From Melastoma dodecandrum (lineage: Eukaryota; Streptophyta; Magnoliopsida; Myrtales; Melastomataceae): a stretch of DNA of 64,000 nucleotides. Positions within the stretch are counted from its first letter, which is position 1; every line of letters begins with the position of its first letter. This document shows positions 47,475-59,737 of the stretch, piece by piece. The notes beneath the pieces were generated by a model. It was not told the origin of the DNA. It was given only the letters and a program-made list of their open reading frames with translations, and did not search any database. The position numbers and the translations under genes are program-made. Location: the NCBI GenBank assembly GCA_029817715.1, contig JARUPY010000087.1, forward strand, positions 558,001 to 622,000. The letters run 5' to 3'.

Positions 47475-48134
47475 TTACATTTTTAAGCAGGGGAAAACCA
47501 GGATTTGTCGTGGCGGCAGGGCTGCATTTGATGTTAGCTCCAGTCTCTTCAAACCCATCATCCCACCTGATCTCCTCTTCCACAGGTTGCCGTCTTCTTT
47601 GTCCATGTCTTCGGCGGACCTTCTCGTTGCGGGGAGAGGTGGATCCATGTTGATGACGCTAACCAAAGCGGCAGTCCCTGATTTCTCCTTATCGCAAGCA
47701 ATTCTCTTACTCTCTGTCCCCCGTGTGGAACCCCGGGCTGCCCTGCAGCTACTAAACTCTGGCTTCACTGCCTGCTTGGAGACGGAGGCAGATGTGAGAC
47801 ACTTTGAAGAGAACATCCTCTTGACCCTGGGGCCCTTAGAAGTGTGGCGTCCTGTGGATAAGGGAAACCTTGGGCTGCCAGGGGTGGGGAAGCCGTCCGC
47901 CTGGTTATTCCCCTTGACCTGTCCCATGCAACCCACCTCAGGTGAGAGTGAGTCGTTGTTGACAGGAGGTCACCTGACGTCCTTGGCGGAAGGTCTGGAA
48001 CACATCATTTTGGGAGGATGAGTCAAGGAGGGACTCTTTTGGATGTTGAGAAAGAGAGAGGGGGATCTATTTTGACCACTTCCCCATTTCTTGCAACGAG
48101 TTTGTGTGTCTTGTGAACTTGTCCTCGTCATCAT
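47475..48134 (-). pseudogene. small uncharacterised plant gene with one in-frame TGA
   Basis: A single minus-strand frame runs from ATG 48134 to the stop at 47475, interrupted only by TGA at 47972-47970. Around the stop it reads MCSRPSAKDVR, stop, PPVNNDSLSPEVGCMGQVKG. The motif SPxVxCMGQVK is one I recall from small uncharacterised plant proteins, with Ser at the stop position, but this is memory and not a search. Downstream are KxxR-rich and WKRRSGGMMGLKRLEL segments without a known domain. The GC content is far above the flanks. Either it is a pseudogene or sequence error, or translation starts after the stop at ATG 47936. The 144-codon plus-strand ORF at 47587-48021 is probably its shadow. 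It converges with the PHD gene. Confidence 0.55.
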
Positions 48135-48179
48135 AACATCTATCTTTAAGGGAAGACATTCACAATCACTCTGTACCAA

Positions 48180-49739
48180 ATTATATTTACAGAGGGGACG
48201 GGGCAGCTGATAATGATATACTAAAATGTGAAGATGTCGCGTGTTATGGAGACCCCAGAGATTTTGAATGTGCTTTGACTGATCCCGGATTCCAATGTCT
48301 CCCTAAATTAATCAAGAAAACTTTTATACCATTTACAAATCACGTGTGTGCGTGTTCAAAAGTCATTGACTAGTAATGAAAAAGGGCAATGCATGTGGGA
48401 AGGGGGGAGAGGGCGTTGTCGTAGTATGTTTCTTAAAAATGTTTGTTTTGTAAATTATTTTATTTTATAGGGTTTTAGTTTTAAAATTCCTTCATTAATG
48501 TCCATAAATTGATATGAAACACTTATTTAAAGACATTAATAAAGAAATTTTAAAACTTCCTATTTTATTTTGAGAAATATACAAAACTTTGTTATCAGTG
48601 GGAATACAAAAGCTCTACAGTATGATATTAGATTAGGGTTTCGGATCTAATTCCGTCACACCCACATAAAAATCACAAAATATAGTTTTTTTTCTTCATT
48701 TTTTACAATTTGGCCGATGGCGACTGTTCGCCGGAAAATAAGAAAGTGATTTTTTAGATTCAATCGTCGTGACCTATTTCGCAGATGATAAAGGATTAAC
48801 AACATTTTCTTTTTGTATTTTTTTTATAGTTCAATCAATCATGATCTAATTTGCGATCGACCGAAAAAGAAAACGTTTCTTTATTTTTCAATTTGTTTAT
48901 ACTTCAATCGACTATTATTCAATTAATGGTTCAGGTTCAGTGTTCTGTTAAGAAAAGCTCGTACTAAAATAAACTTTTCTGTAATGATTATAAGAAATAT
49001 TGGCAAAATCGTAACATGTCCATTGGGTTTTAGGAAAAGGAAATTTGCCGTAAATAAGAAAAGAAAATGGAAAATGAGTTAATGAATATCTCGGTCATGA
49101 TTTTCTATTTTTACTAGTTCATTCGACTGCAAATATTTTCCTAATATCTTCTCAAATCGATTATTCAGAATCAATCAACAAAATCATTCTTTACCAAGTC
49201 AAATCACCTTTTCAATTAAAAATATGTAACCCAGACAATATTTTTATTACGAAAATAAATTAAAAAAATCTTCTCGACTCAAAATCTTTTGATTATCTTA
49301 ATTATCTTTTGTTACAACAATATTTGAACAAGAGGGAAACATTCACATAAATGATAAATGAAAAACTAACTAGGTTGGTTCTAAATCAGTCCCTTTCAAG
49401 CAAATATAAAATAATGATCCAAAAAATTAGACAATTCTTGGTCGACAAACCGAGTTGTGATAGTCTACTTCATAGTCGATTTTTTCGAATAGTGCGGCTG
49501 CTTTGGTCGATTGAATTTTCAACGTGTCACGTATTTGTGAATTATCCTTAATAGTTATTTGTTGGGTTTCAATAAATACATGTATAAAAATGAGAACATG
49601 CATCGGACACAACCTTTCTACCTCCCAACATAAATTTTCTAGCTTATTCGTCAACCCGATAACTCTATGAAAGTAGAGTTATTTCATATTTTAAATTTGT
49701 CATGTGATTTTTGATAGTATTTTAGTAAGTATTGAGGAA
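48180..49739. other. AT-rich intergenic DNA, no gene seen
   Basis: Contains only ORFs under 80 codons and long A/T runs. No repeat structure or gene is recognisable. Confidence 0.6.
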
Positions 49740-51100
49740 TTTATAGTTTAATTTAGTCTTAAGTCGATATTTGTTATCTTTGTAGTTTTTTAGTCATTTT
49801 AAGGGTAAATTAGTATTTTTTTTGATGCCTCTTAGTTTTGTGTTGATTTGGTGGAGGAGAATGAGAGAAACTTGAAGTTTGGACGAAAACGAACCAAGGA
49901 GGGTAACCAAGGCCAGAGAGCAGAAAGACATGTCCTAATTTGCAGGACGTGTTCTTGGGATATCTTTTAACGAAAGGACGTGTCAGTCTCTAAGGAGGTT
50001 GAGACCTTCGGCAATCTATACAAACCCATGTCTTTAAATCTTTTTCAACTTTCGATCAAGGGAAATTGGATCAATTAATTACTTGTTTTAGTCATCGTTT
50101 AAGTTATTTTTATTTTATTTTAATTTATCGTATCAGTTTAGATCTTATTTCTATTTAGAAAATATTAGGAAATTTTCCATGTAACTATACTTTTTCTTAG
50201 TATAACCCTAGTTTTATGGGACGATTTAGCTAGTTTTTTGGAGGGTTCTTTTTGGGAGGATAAATTCGATCTGAAAATTAAGGAAGTGGTGGCTAGGTTG
50301 GAGCGGAGATCCAGACGAGGTGACTACTTACCGTGTCGGAAGATCGGAAGGTCGTTTATCTTCTTGTTTCCCTCTAATCTATGATGTCATTGTCATTTTC
50401 CTTTAAATTCGAATGGATTATTATTTTCATTATAAACTAATTTTATTTTCTAGGATTTGGATGAAACCTAGCGATTTTATTTAACGAATGAATTTCTTTC
50501 TTCGTGTTATTTGAAATTTTAATTATTTATCCATATCTTGTTCTTAAACCGGTTAATTGACTGACCACTAATTAGTTTGATATTAAAACATAATCGGGCA
50601 TGGAAAGGTTGTTTAGGTAGTCGTGGATTGGATAGCCTATGTTAGGGTCACATTGGAAAACGGAGTTAATATGTGAGAAAGGATATGAATACACCAAATC
50701 ACCTTAGGTCGCCATTTTGGGTTGATGCATAATGAGTTTCCACTAATTAATTGCCTGGAAAAAGAATGATTAGCTCGATACAAGGAATACGTCCTTAGAG
50801 CACTCGAGAGATGCATAAGGAGATCACTGAACCGTAGATTAATAACTTAAGAATTAGGTAATTGATTAAAAGAATGAATGATTTGATTAATTCTTAGACG
50901 AAGTTGATAGTCCTGGGTTTTTCTCCATTGATTGAATTACCATTTTATCTTACGTTTTTGTTTTTTAATTTCATCCTCCTTTCATCTTGTTGACTTGACT
51001 TCGCTTTAGTTAATCGCTTTAGTCTTTGTTGATTATCTGTGGGAACGACATCTACTTGCCCTATCTATAAGTTAGTAAGGTTTACTAGAGTATTTAGTTT
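49740..51100 (+). mobile_element. probable LTR-type retroelement relic
   Basis: Contains phrases typical of plant LTRs and their leaders: TGGAGGAGAATGAGAGAAAC, CCCTAGTTTTATGGGACG, and near the end ATCTGTGGGAACGACATCTACTTGCCCTATC split over 51040-51070. No ORF, terminal pair or target duplication is found. I call it a relic on sequence style only. Confidence 0.35.
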
Positions 51101-51639
51101 GCCCCCTTAGACAAGTGTGATCACACCCTCGGATGGAAATTTTCAAAATCTAGTGACATGTGTTTCATGTATCCAACTCTTGAGGGGAAATTTCAACACG
51201 CCATCATAATCTTTGTTGGATGATCGAACAACCTTCTCAAAGAATCTTTTTCCACTCTCACCGCAGTGAAGACTTGTTGTTGATGCCTGAGAGATCGTAA
51301 CATGTAGTCCTCACGTGATGAACCCAATATAAAGATTTTCTACAATAAAACTAAGACAAAGTATTTGAGGTGTGCTAGTGACAAAAAAATAGAATCTTCT
51401 TTATAGAAAATATGGAATGCCAATGATTCTTCATATCTTCAACTTTCTGGACTGATAAAACATGTCTTTCTTGCTGCATAGACCCTCCAATTCCTTATAA
51501 AATATTATCTTTGACATAAATGCTCAGTGCTTGCAAAATTTACTGAATCATTCATCAACAAGTTACTGATAACTTTGCAACAATTAAGGATCCAAAGTCA
51601 CAAGTTAAAATATTTAAAATATTTTTACGAAATACAGTT

Positions 51640-52030
51640 GCGAGTTTAAAAATTTGTGGAGTCTGGCCAAAAAATCACTACTTGAGTAGCGAAGCTTGCA
51701 GAAGGAAATGGCTAGGGTGAGAAGACAAAGTCACTACTTCAAATAGAGACTTCCAACACATTTGACAAAAAGAAAAAGTTTGTACGTGTTTCTTCTGTTC
51801 AAAGTCGTTACTTGAAGCAGCAACTTTCTTCTATTAAGAATGAAGTCGCGACTTCAAGTAGCAAATTTGGACACAAGCAACCCCCACTAAATCATAGGAA
51901 TTCGCTACTTCAAGGGAGTGACTTTGATTCTACCACTAACCCCTTAATTGCCTTTTCTTGTAGCCATACATTGGGATATTCCCGTATTCATTTGAGTATA
52001 AAAATGTCGAAGACAACTCGTTGAGTACAT
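51640..52030. repeat. copia-LTR-like segment with recurring AGTCGCTACTTCAAGTAGC motif
   Basis: Variants of AGTCRCTACTTCAAGTAGC occur at about 51673, 51731, 51808, 51844 and 51904, in both phases and partly self-complementary. The stretch lies upstream of, and in line with, the copia pol relic at 52.9-53.8 kb and may be part of its LTR. Confidence 0.4.
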
Positions 52031-52400
52031 TAGCAGTGTGTAAGGACTCTATTAAGCATTATCTCATTATCTTTTACAACTTGTATCGCCTCATTATAAT
52101 TTTGTTGTTTCATCCATAACGTTGCTTCTATTTTGATACTAATTATACGATGAAATAGATCCAGGTGTTTCCTACGAGCATATCTTGAAAGATTAGCGAG
52201 AACGAACGATGTCCAATCATTCGTAAGGGACAATCCATTTGGGCAAATGTTTATTTCTGAAGCTAGCACAGAATGGAAGTTATACGAAAGGGGGTTCAAC
52301 AATTTAGAATGGGAAAAGACATGGATCGAGATCTCGTCATGCCCAATCACATTCTTCTTTCTCCCAGAGACGTTTCTACAAAAGAGGATTCCATACTTAT

Positions 52401-52612
52401 TCCTCATCCACCTACTAACTTTACAAGGGAACTTCATTTGCATTTGGCGTGGTATGATCCCACTGTACTAAGATTCAAGAGTATAAGGAAACCAAGTGAG
52501 ACGAAGTCCTCCTCCACCTCTTAACTGTACTAGGGAACTTCGTTTGCATTTGGCATAGTGTGATTCCACTGTACCAAGATTCAACAGTATAAGGAAACCA
52601 AGTGAGACGAAG
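52401..52612. repeat. 106-bp tandem duplication
   Basis: 52401-52506 and 52507-52612 are two copies (TCCTCATCCACCTACTAAC versus TCCTCCTCCACCTCTTAAC, both ending AACCAAGTGAGACGAAGT) with about a dozen substitutions. The period is not a multiple of three, so any frame is broken. Confidence 0.85.
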
Positions 52613-52904
52613 TTCAAGCTTAAAGTGGGAAATAACATTGAAGTTAAAGTGGAAACCATATGAGTTGTTTGTCTTGTTTTTGAATCAAATTATGTCCTCA
52701 GGTCGAGAAACGTCTTTTTTGTTCCAGTATTAGATGGAATTCGATTTCTAAATGTGTTGAAATCTAACGCATACTCTTTTCTTTTCAAACGAGATTCCGT
52801 TTAGTTGTCTTTAAATTCCCAAATTATTGATACTAGAATTTTAACCAATGAATTACTATAGTTGTATTTGACTTGTACTCCTTTACAAAACCTTTATGCT
52901 GAGT

Positions 52905-53765
52905 TGAGTTCCTCTAAGAGATCCTTGTATGTTGAAAATTCTTGTTTACTTTGGATAAATGTGTAGGTCATATATCGAAAGAAAAGATTTATAGGCTAGT
53001 CAAAAGTGAAATTCTACCTCCTCTGATTTTGGCGACCTAGAAACTTGTGTTGATTGTATTAGAGGTAAATTAAGAAAGGATCTACTCGTTACTCGAAGTT
53101 TTTAGAAATCATTCACATTGATATCTCTGGACCTTATCCTACTACTTTTTATGAAAATAAATATTTTATAACAAATTTTTCTTGATATGGATATCTCTAT
53201 TTCATTAAGGAGAAGTTAAAAGCTCTTGAAAAATTCAAAATTTTTAAAAAATCGAGGTTGATAAGCAATTAGGGAAATTCAATAAGGTGGCACGGTCTGA
53301 TCGTAAAGGTGAGGACTACAGTACACATGATGGTTCTGCAATAAATGGGACAATTTGCTAAGTTCTTACATGAATATGGGATTATATCGAGTGTACCATG
53401 CCTTACACACCCAAACAGAATGGTGTAGCCGAATGGCGAAATTTTACCATTATGGATATAATGTGAAGAATGATGAGTAGGTCTATCCTACCGAGTTTTC
53501 TATGGGGTGAGCGCTTAGATATATTTTGTATATCCTTAACAATTTTGCTATGAAATTTATGCTTAAAGCACCTTTTGAAATGTGCACCGGTCATAAACCT
53601 AGCCATAATCATCTTCGTGTGCAGGGTTGCCCTGTTGAGGTGATAAATTTCAATTCCAATGTGAATAAAATTGAAATCCAAAAAATGCTCGTTACTTTTT
53701 CATCGAATGTCCTAATAGGTATAAAGGTTACAATTTTTATTATCCCAATCGTGGGAGGACGATGA
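52905..53765 (+). pseudogene. copia pol relic (pre-integrase and integrase core)
   Basis: Plus-strand fragments in shifting frames read GHISKERIYRLVKSEILPP, ETCVDCIRGK, IIHIDISGPYPTTF, RSDRKGEDY, PYTPKQNGVAEWRN, LPSFLWGE and PFEMCTGHKPSHNHLRV. This is the order of a copia gag-pre-integrase domain followed by the integrase core. Numerous stops and frameshifts show great age. It is interrupted or truncated at about 53830 by the LTR of the second Tat element. Confidence 0.85.
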
Positions 53766-53829
53766 TTGACTAAATGTTAAATATTTGGAGTTTGATGTTA
53801 TTAATGATGTTAGTACTAGTGTTGATGGT

Positions 53830-54667
53830 TGTTCGGCGTCGGAATCGCAACACGTCGAAAATATTTGGCACGAACTTCACAGTGGCTTAGATGTGGTCGC
53901 TGTAATGAAAAGTAGATGAAAATGGGACTATATGATGAAAGCAAATGAATTACAATTGGGTTCAAAAGCTTATAGCCATGAAAATGATGAAAACAAAAGA
54001 GTTGAAATCTGAAATGGTGTGGACGTCGTAGACTTATTGTAGGCGTTGTAGAGTTGCGAGCTAGTGCGGTGGAATCTAGCTTTCGGTGGTGCGGTATATA
54101 TGGATATGAATGTGGTATGGATGTTATGGTGAAAAAAATAAAGGGTCTAGGAACTAGATGCTAAAAGCCGAAGGCTGAGAACTGAAGACTGAAAACTAAG
54201 AGCTTTTAGACAGACAATGTATTTTAACCTTAGATGAATGTATGTAGTTTGTTATAGGGGATCTTATTTATAATGAATCTCTACTTGTTGAGCAAGGAAA
54301 ACTATCTCACATATTCTATTCTAGCTGAACAAACGTGGGGCATTATCTTTCCTAAAATCTCGGGAGCATGGGATGTGGTCTAACCATCTCCGTAACAATC
54401 TCCTCAAGATTCTCATAATTATAACCTCAATATGTGTCTTGCAAACTTGCATTTTATAGACTTACGTTTATCATAGACTCTTGCGCCTTTGTAAACTTGA
54501 ACTATCATAGACTCAAATTTGGTAGGCTCTCATCAAATCAAGTCTTGTAGACTCGTGTTGACTCGAATGTCGAGTCTTGTAGACTTATATTCCCTTAGTC
54601 CCAAAATATCATATTTTGTTTGTGCTATTAGGCCATTGGATAGGCCCATAATTTCGTGGCGTAAACA
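53830..54667 (-). repeat. 3' LTR of the second Tat element
   Basis: Starts TGTTCGGCGTCGG and ends GGCGTAAACA, matching the TGTTCGCTC...TTAAACA ends of the first element's LTR. Internal matches include CAACACGTCG, GTAACAATCTCCTCAAGATTC (compare GCAACAATCTCCTTCTGGATC) and GGATAGGCCCATAATTTCGT near the end. Confidence 0.7.
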
Positions 54668-54860
54668 TTTAGCCCAGATATTTCCCTTTAAAACTTTCTT
54701 TTTCAAAATATTAAAGGGAAATATTGATCATTCATGTCGAAAATGTTTACCCCTCTATCTTCTTCTTCCTCATATCAAAATCCTTGCTTTCTTTTGTTCC
54801 CTTTCCCAAGCAAACATTTTTCCCTCCTGCCTAACATCATGCTTGATGTTGTGACCTTCT

Positions 54861-57800
54861 AATGGCACACCAAACGAGCCAATCCAAGCTGTGTGGCTCA
54901 GATATCTGATGCCAAAGATGAAGGCCTCACTCTTGGCCCCGTTTTTGCGGCGTCTCTCTTTCCTAACCCTGCTCAGCCGACCTACATTGTGACAGAGCAA
55001 GAAGTCCCTTTATACCGTAAGGACTTCCCCTCCCTCCTCGCATTGGAAGAGCACATCAACTTCCTTTGCTTTCCTTCTACTAGCCAGTTTGTGATCATAA
55101 AATGGTTCGAGGCCTGGGTTAAGAAGTTGGAGTCGAAGTTGGAGACATTTCGCATCCTTAATCTCGTTCACATCTTTATGGTGGACAACAAGAAATGTGA
55201 CCCCCGCGTATGTGCTAGTTTACTCCCTTTTTGGAACTACTAAATAAATTGCTTTTACTTCCATGAAGGACCTATGACTATCACAATAAAGGATATAATG
55301 TTCTTGACTAACTGTTCGGTTGAGAGAATCCCTTTACGCGTGCACCCATTATCTAGTGACCATTATAAGTACAAGAACATGATTCTGCCTATTAGCACCA
55401 ACAAGGCTCACATGACCCTATACAAGGAATTAGGAAGCAAAGCCTGGGGTGATGTCCAGGAGACAAAATTCTACTTGATATGGCTCAACAAGTATGTCTT
55501 TGGCTTTACTAGGAGGAGAGTCCCCATGTTTATCTACGGCCTGGCCAATTTCTTTTGTGTGGCAAATGAAGAGCTAGCCTTTTCCCCTTTCTTGTTGTCC
55601 CTGGTTTACCAAAGCATGAGAGTGAACTCCGTCTACTAGAAGTCCTTTCCCCGCTATCCTACTAGTGGTCCCTTCTAGGTACTTCATCTCTAGGCTCATG
55701 TTTGGATGCCAGGGTTAACACAATATACGATGCCTTCCAGCAACGTCCCAATGATGTGTTATGGCTTATACTTTCTTCAGCATAACTACTCTAGGAAAGA
55801 AGGTTGGTTAGATACATCCATTACAGGGCACATGAAACATAAAGTCGATATTGGCAAAGGATATCGCAGTGAATGGGTTCTCTATCCTACTAATCATGCA
55901 ATTATCCTTCGTAAAAAAAAATTGAGCCCAGCCACAATTGGGATGTGGTACTAACCAGCCATGATTTGCTTTGCATATTTTGAAGTGTATAATCCACAGC
56001 TATGCTCCACGCAACTGGGATTCATTCAAAGCCCGACGGTTCCTTTCGTTGATTGTTTCAACTTTCCTCTACATATCAGTGTAATCTTGGGTTTCTGTGG
56101 TGGCAATATGTCTTCCTACTTTGCTCGCATAGCGTAGAGAACAACACTTCAGAGCACTTCCTTCCCTATGACCAGCTCCTCTATATTTGCCACAAAAAAT
56201 TTTCCGCACAGTGGTTTATATCTTTTGGGGGTTTTAAACAAACGATGACTTTCCTAGGCACTTCTACGGAGCCTTTCTCTTATACCGCCAGTCATGTGCG
56301 ACTGAAATATGGCTAGCCAGATATGCCACATATTCCTTAGTACTTAATTTAACCATTCTATCACCTACTTAAAATCCTTCTTCTTCTTGTCAGTCAGTCC
56401 TCTAGGAACGGCTCGGAAGATGAGGATGAAGGTGAAGGTGAAGGTGATTCCAACGAGGATAACGATGTAGACGACGAGGATGTTAATGACAATGAACAAC
56501 TCTCTCCTTCGTTCTCTTTCAAGCGTTCACATAGCGAAGTTAGGAAGCTGAAAGGAAAACAACTCCCGTCTTCATCCACTACCATACTTATCTCTGATTA
56601 TTATCAGACATGACCTACTTCCAAGCTCATTTGGAAACGACGAGACTCTTTCCAAGTAATTCTTTCAATGAAGAGGTAAACTCTCTCAAGATATTTACCT
56701 TACTCAAGATCCTGCAACTAATATAAGATTTTCTTACAGGAAATTGTCAACACCCCTTCTTTGTCTCCCAGCCAGGAACTGCAAACCCTGACGAGACTAA
56801 TGTGAGCTTAGTTCTAGCGGTCGAGGTTGATTCTACACTTGGGATACAAAGCCCTAAAACAAAGAGGACTAATTCCACTGCTCCCCAAATTTAGATGTAC
56901 TTTTTTTATAAATGGAACTCTTGATGGTATACAATCTTCTAATTAACATTTCATTCAGAATGTCAGCCTCGATACTGCCTTGCCTCGAAGACTGTGGGAA
57001 ACTTACTTGCCTCTCACCAAGTACTAGATGATGAGGTTTCCAGTAGACTCTTCTCCACACCCTTGTTTATGGAGTTTTAACTCTTTCCATTGTCTGGGGC
57101 TCTTTCCTTCCAGAGCACGTTGTCATTTTTTGTCAAAAGCCATGACATACAGCTCCAGCACATGAAATATAAAGAGTCGTATTCTCATCCTATTAAATGA
57201 AGAAAAAATTCTAGCTACTGAGGCGGAACCGCTGCAGTCCTCTATTTCTAAAGCGGTTTCCTTGATTAGCAATGACATGCCTTCAACGGAGGATTTTGCA
57301 GAGCTCTAAGCCAGCATCTCCTAGAAGAAAACTCTCCATTCATCACTTTTGATTTGCTGGCAGGCTGCCTGACAATCAAGAATGAGTACTGGATGGATTG
57401 TGAAACTTTCTTGAAGGATCTTCGATCACAGCTAAAGCCATTGTCAACATTGAGAAGCACAACAACAATCTTTCTGAGGCTTTGTCCAGCAAACGGACTC
57501 TCAATCAAGAGAAAGCTAATCTCGCTGGTCATCTTGAAGAAATCACTACTCAAATTGTTGAGCTGACTAGGATCCAAAGTAGTTTGATCAACAAGATCGT
57601 TGATATTGACGAACTTTTGACTACAAAGGCTTCTCAAAGCAAGGAGTTTTGGGGAGACAGCGCAATGTTGCCGGTCTGGTATCAACACAAGAATGCGATG
57701 ACCATGAAGCCGAGCAAAGGGAAGGCGTTATCACTTCTATTGTTCGAAGCCTGGAAATCTCTTCACCAAAAAACCCGACTTTCTTTCCTGTCACTTGTCT
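54861..57800 (+). pseudogene. antisense plant-mobile-domain-like ORF of the second Tat element
   Basis: Starts about 190 bases inside the LTR. ATG 54861 is followed by one frameshift near 54890, then the frame runs to a stop at 55243 and resumes at 55258-55639. It encodes VPLYRKDFPSLLALEEHINF, GPMTITIKDIMFLTNCSVE, HYKYKNMILPISTNKAHM, FYLIWLNKYVFGFTRRRVP and FSPFLLSLVYQSM, recognisable as the core of the PMD-like proteins carried by plant elements. Further fragments are at 55706-56316. The 3' part has an acidic tract (56400-56500) and a coiled coil (57460-57640, SSKRTLNQEKANLAGHLEEI). It is better preserved than the copy at 13.0-15.8 kb but still broken. Confidence 0.7.
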
Positions 57801-57879
57801 AATGTTGAGAAATTCCCTCAAGAAAATCGATTTTATTTCTTGTTATGTCTGATGCAACTTGATATGTTCCCACAATTCA

Positions 57880-58620
57880 TGGTGAGATTATTTTTGTGTA
57901 CCTTCCAAATGGTGGGATGGTAGTTTTTAAAGAATTTCTCGTTTACTTTCAAAGGTTGCTTGATTCCATCCACAGAACATAGTCTATAACTATTCACTGA
58001 ATGTTTTTCCACGATCAGGAATGGGGTCTCCTAGTTTTGAAACCACTTGCCAAAGAGTTAGTTTCTTGCTCCTAGTGGTAAGATCATTTTCCACATTAGG
58101 ACTTTGATTGATAACTTTTAGGTACAACCTTTTTGTTATAGTATCGTGTGATCCTTTTCTTATGCACCTCCAAAATTTATTGTTTCTAACCTCATTTGTT
58201 CAATCTTTTCTAACTCTATGTGTATCATTTCGCCCTGCATCAACGGTTGATTTGTTCGCATTGTTTTATATCGCACTTCAATTGTGTCATGCCCGTAGAC
58301 TAATGCATACGGTGATTATCCCATATTTTCTCTTTTGGTCACTCTCAGTGTTCACAATGTATTCAACAATAAATCATGCCACCTTCTCGAGTTCGAGTCT
58401 ATCATCTTCTGAATATGGTTTTTTATCAACTTGTTCATTGCTTCCGCTTGCCCATTCGACTAGGGGTAATATGGCATGGAATTCATATTGGTGATGCCAA
58501 ATTCCTGTACAAATTCTCTCACCTTCGCTCCATTAAATGGTGTTCCATTGTCTACGACGATATGTTAGGGAAGCTCGAATTTATAAACTAGGAATGTCTT
58601 AAAAAAGTCATTTTGAATGC
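57880..58620 (-). pseudogene. integrase relic of the second Tat element
   Basis: The segment is collinear with 15900-16600 of the first element. Examples are TTGTTATAGTATCGTGTGATC versus TTGTTATAGTAGCGTGCGATC, and GCTTCCGCTTGCCCATTCGAC versus GCTTCCGCTTGCCCATTTGAC. Its minus strand encodes the integrase C-terminal half. No open frame longer than about 60 codons survives in the coding sense. Confidence 0.8.
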
Positions 58621-58659
58621 TTCGTATTGAGTTACTAATGCATTCACTTTGGATTATTT

Positions 58660-58922
58660 GACTTGTTCTGTTCCATCATAGATCAAAGCAAGTCTATCCC
58701 ACATTTCTTTCGTAGTCTTACTAGTGGAGACGCGATTAAATTCATTTCCAGCAAGAGCGCACACCAAGTATGCCATGCATTAGTGTTGAGCGAGATAATT
58801 CTCTTTCTTTCAAATTCATGCCGAGAGTCGCTGGGATTAGATTGAGGGACTATCATATCTCCTTCCAGTACAACCTGCCAACAATCGGCTTCTTTTGCTC
58901 CTATGAACAACTCCATTCTCAT
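58660..58922 (-). pseudogene. copia gag N-terminal fragment
   Basis: Minus-strand frame from ATG 58922 reads MELFIGAKEADCWQVVLEGD then WHTWCALLLEMNLIAS, the layout of UBN2-type copia gag. A one-base frameshift near 58693 separates it from the following MWDRLALIYDGTEQ-like motif. The fragment lies downstream of a primer-binding site and LTR. The rest of the element is absent. Confidence 0.7.
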
Positions 58923-59130
58923 TTTCCTGAGAAGTGTTGTCCTGGGAAGAGTGGGGGATGTTCAGTCGAATGTCCATCGGTCAAGAGCATTGAGATTTTG
59001 CTCAGTTTAGAGATCAGATCTCACAGCACTGTGCTAGATGTAGATTTTTCAGCAACACGTTATTTTGACCGTTAGGTCTAGCAACAGATTGTTGTAGCAG
59101 TAATCACACAGAAAGCGTTCCAGCAAATCC

Positions 59131-59142
59131 GCTCTAATACCA
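59131..59142 (-). other. copia primer-binding site
   Basis: The minus strand reads TGGTATTAGAGC two bases after the LTR end, one transition away from the initiator-Met site of the nested copia element. Confidence 0.8.
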
Positions 59143-59144
59143 AT

Positions 59145-59737
59145 TGTTGGATCGTTTATGTACACTATGAGGGGGTGAATTAGTGTTTATAACTTTTTCG
59201 CCCTTTCTCAGTATAAGCGGAAGCGTACTGTATCACAACAGAGAATGAGATCTGCTTCGTTGTAATCATTACGATTTGATCGAGTAGATTTTCGTACGAG
59301 TGTTTGCGCAATCGTAATGGACACAGTAGTTTATAGTGGTTCGGCCTTAATCGACCAACGTCCACTTTCCACCGAGGTGATTCCACTATATAATATAATG
59401 GGTGCAAAGAGCCCTTGCAGTAGGCGTTTGGTATCTCAACAAGTGATATTTAAAATCCTTTACAAAAAAGAGATCACTCCTGGGCAACGATCAGCTCCTC
59501 ACAAAGTGAACGTCTTCTTGTTTCCAGCAGAATGATGCTCACACTCAGCAGTTGATTGTTCAAAGGATTTCCACACAGCACGTTGTCGCTTAGGCGTAAG
59601 CCTGTCTATCAAAGCACAAAGACAATGCTGTGTTAAAGAATAAATTCTCACAAATGATTCCTTACAGTGAAAAAGGACTTCTCTGAGAGTAGTCCGTTTA
59701 TGATTCACAGCAGAGGAATGCTTCAGCACTTAATAGC
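59145..59737 (-). mobile_element. copia 5' LTR, truncated at the satellite junction
   Basis: On the plus strand it begins TGTTGGATCGTTTATG; minus-sense this is the LTR 3' end next to the primer site. It is related to 28777-29765. The outer end is missing because the sequence changes abruptly into satellite DNA at about 59738, so the element was cut there or inserted at the array edge with later loss. Confidence 0.65.

Larger units (their letters stand above)
53830..58620 (-). mobile_element. second Tat-lineage Ty3/gypsy remnant (3' part)
   Basis: Order from low to high coordinate: LTR (53830-54667), antisense PMD-like ORF (54861-57800), integrase relic (57880-58620). This is the same order and orientation as the first Tat element at 5.4-23.6 kb. 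Everything upstream of integrase is missing, since the sequence passes into a copia fragment at about 58650. Sequence similarity to the first element is clear but distant, so these are separate insertions of related families. Confidence 0.75.

Noticed and set aside
47587..48021. 144-codon plus-strand ORF
   Set aside because: Opposite a minus-strand frame with a more conserved-looking motif (SPEVGCMGQVK); judged a shadow, although this choice rests on memory.
52030..52443. 137-codon minus-strand ORF near the copia relic
   Set aside because: No recognisable domain and it overlaps a non-triplet tandem duplication; probably chance.
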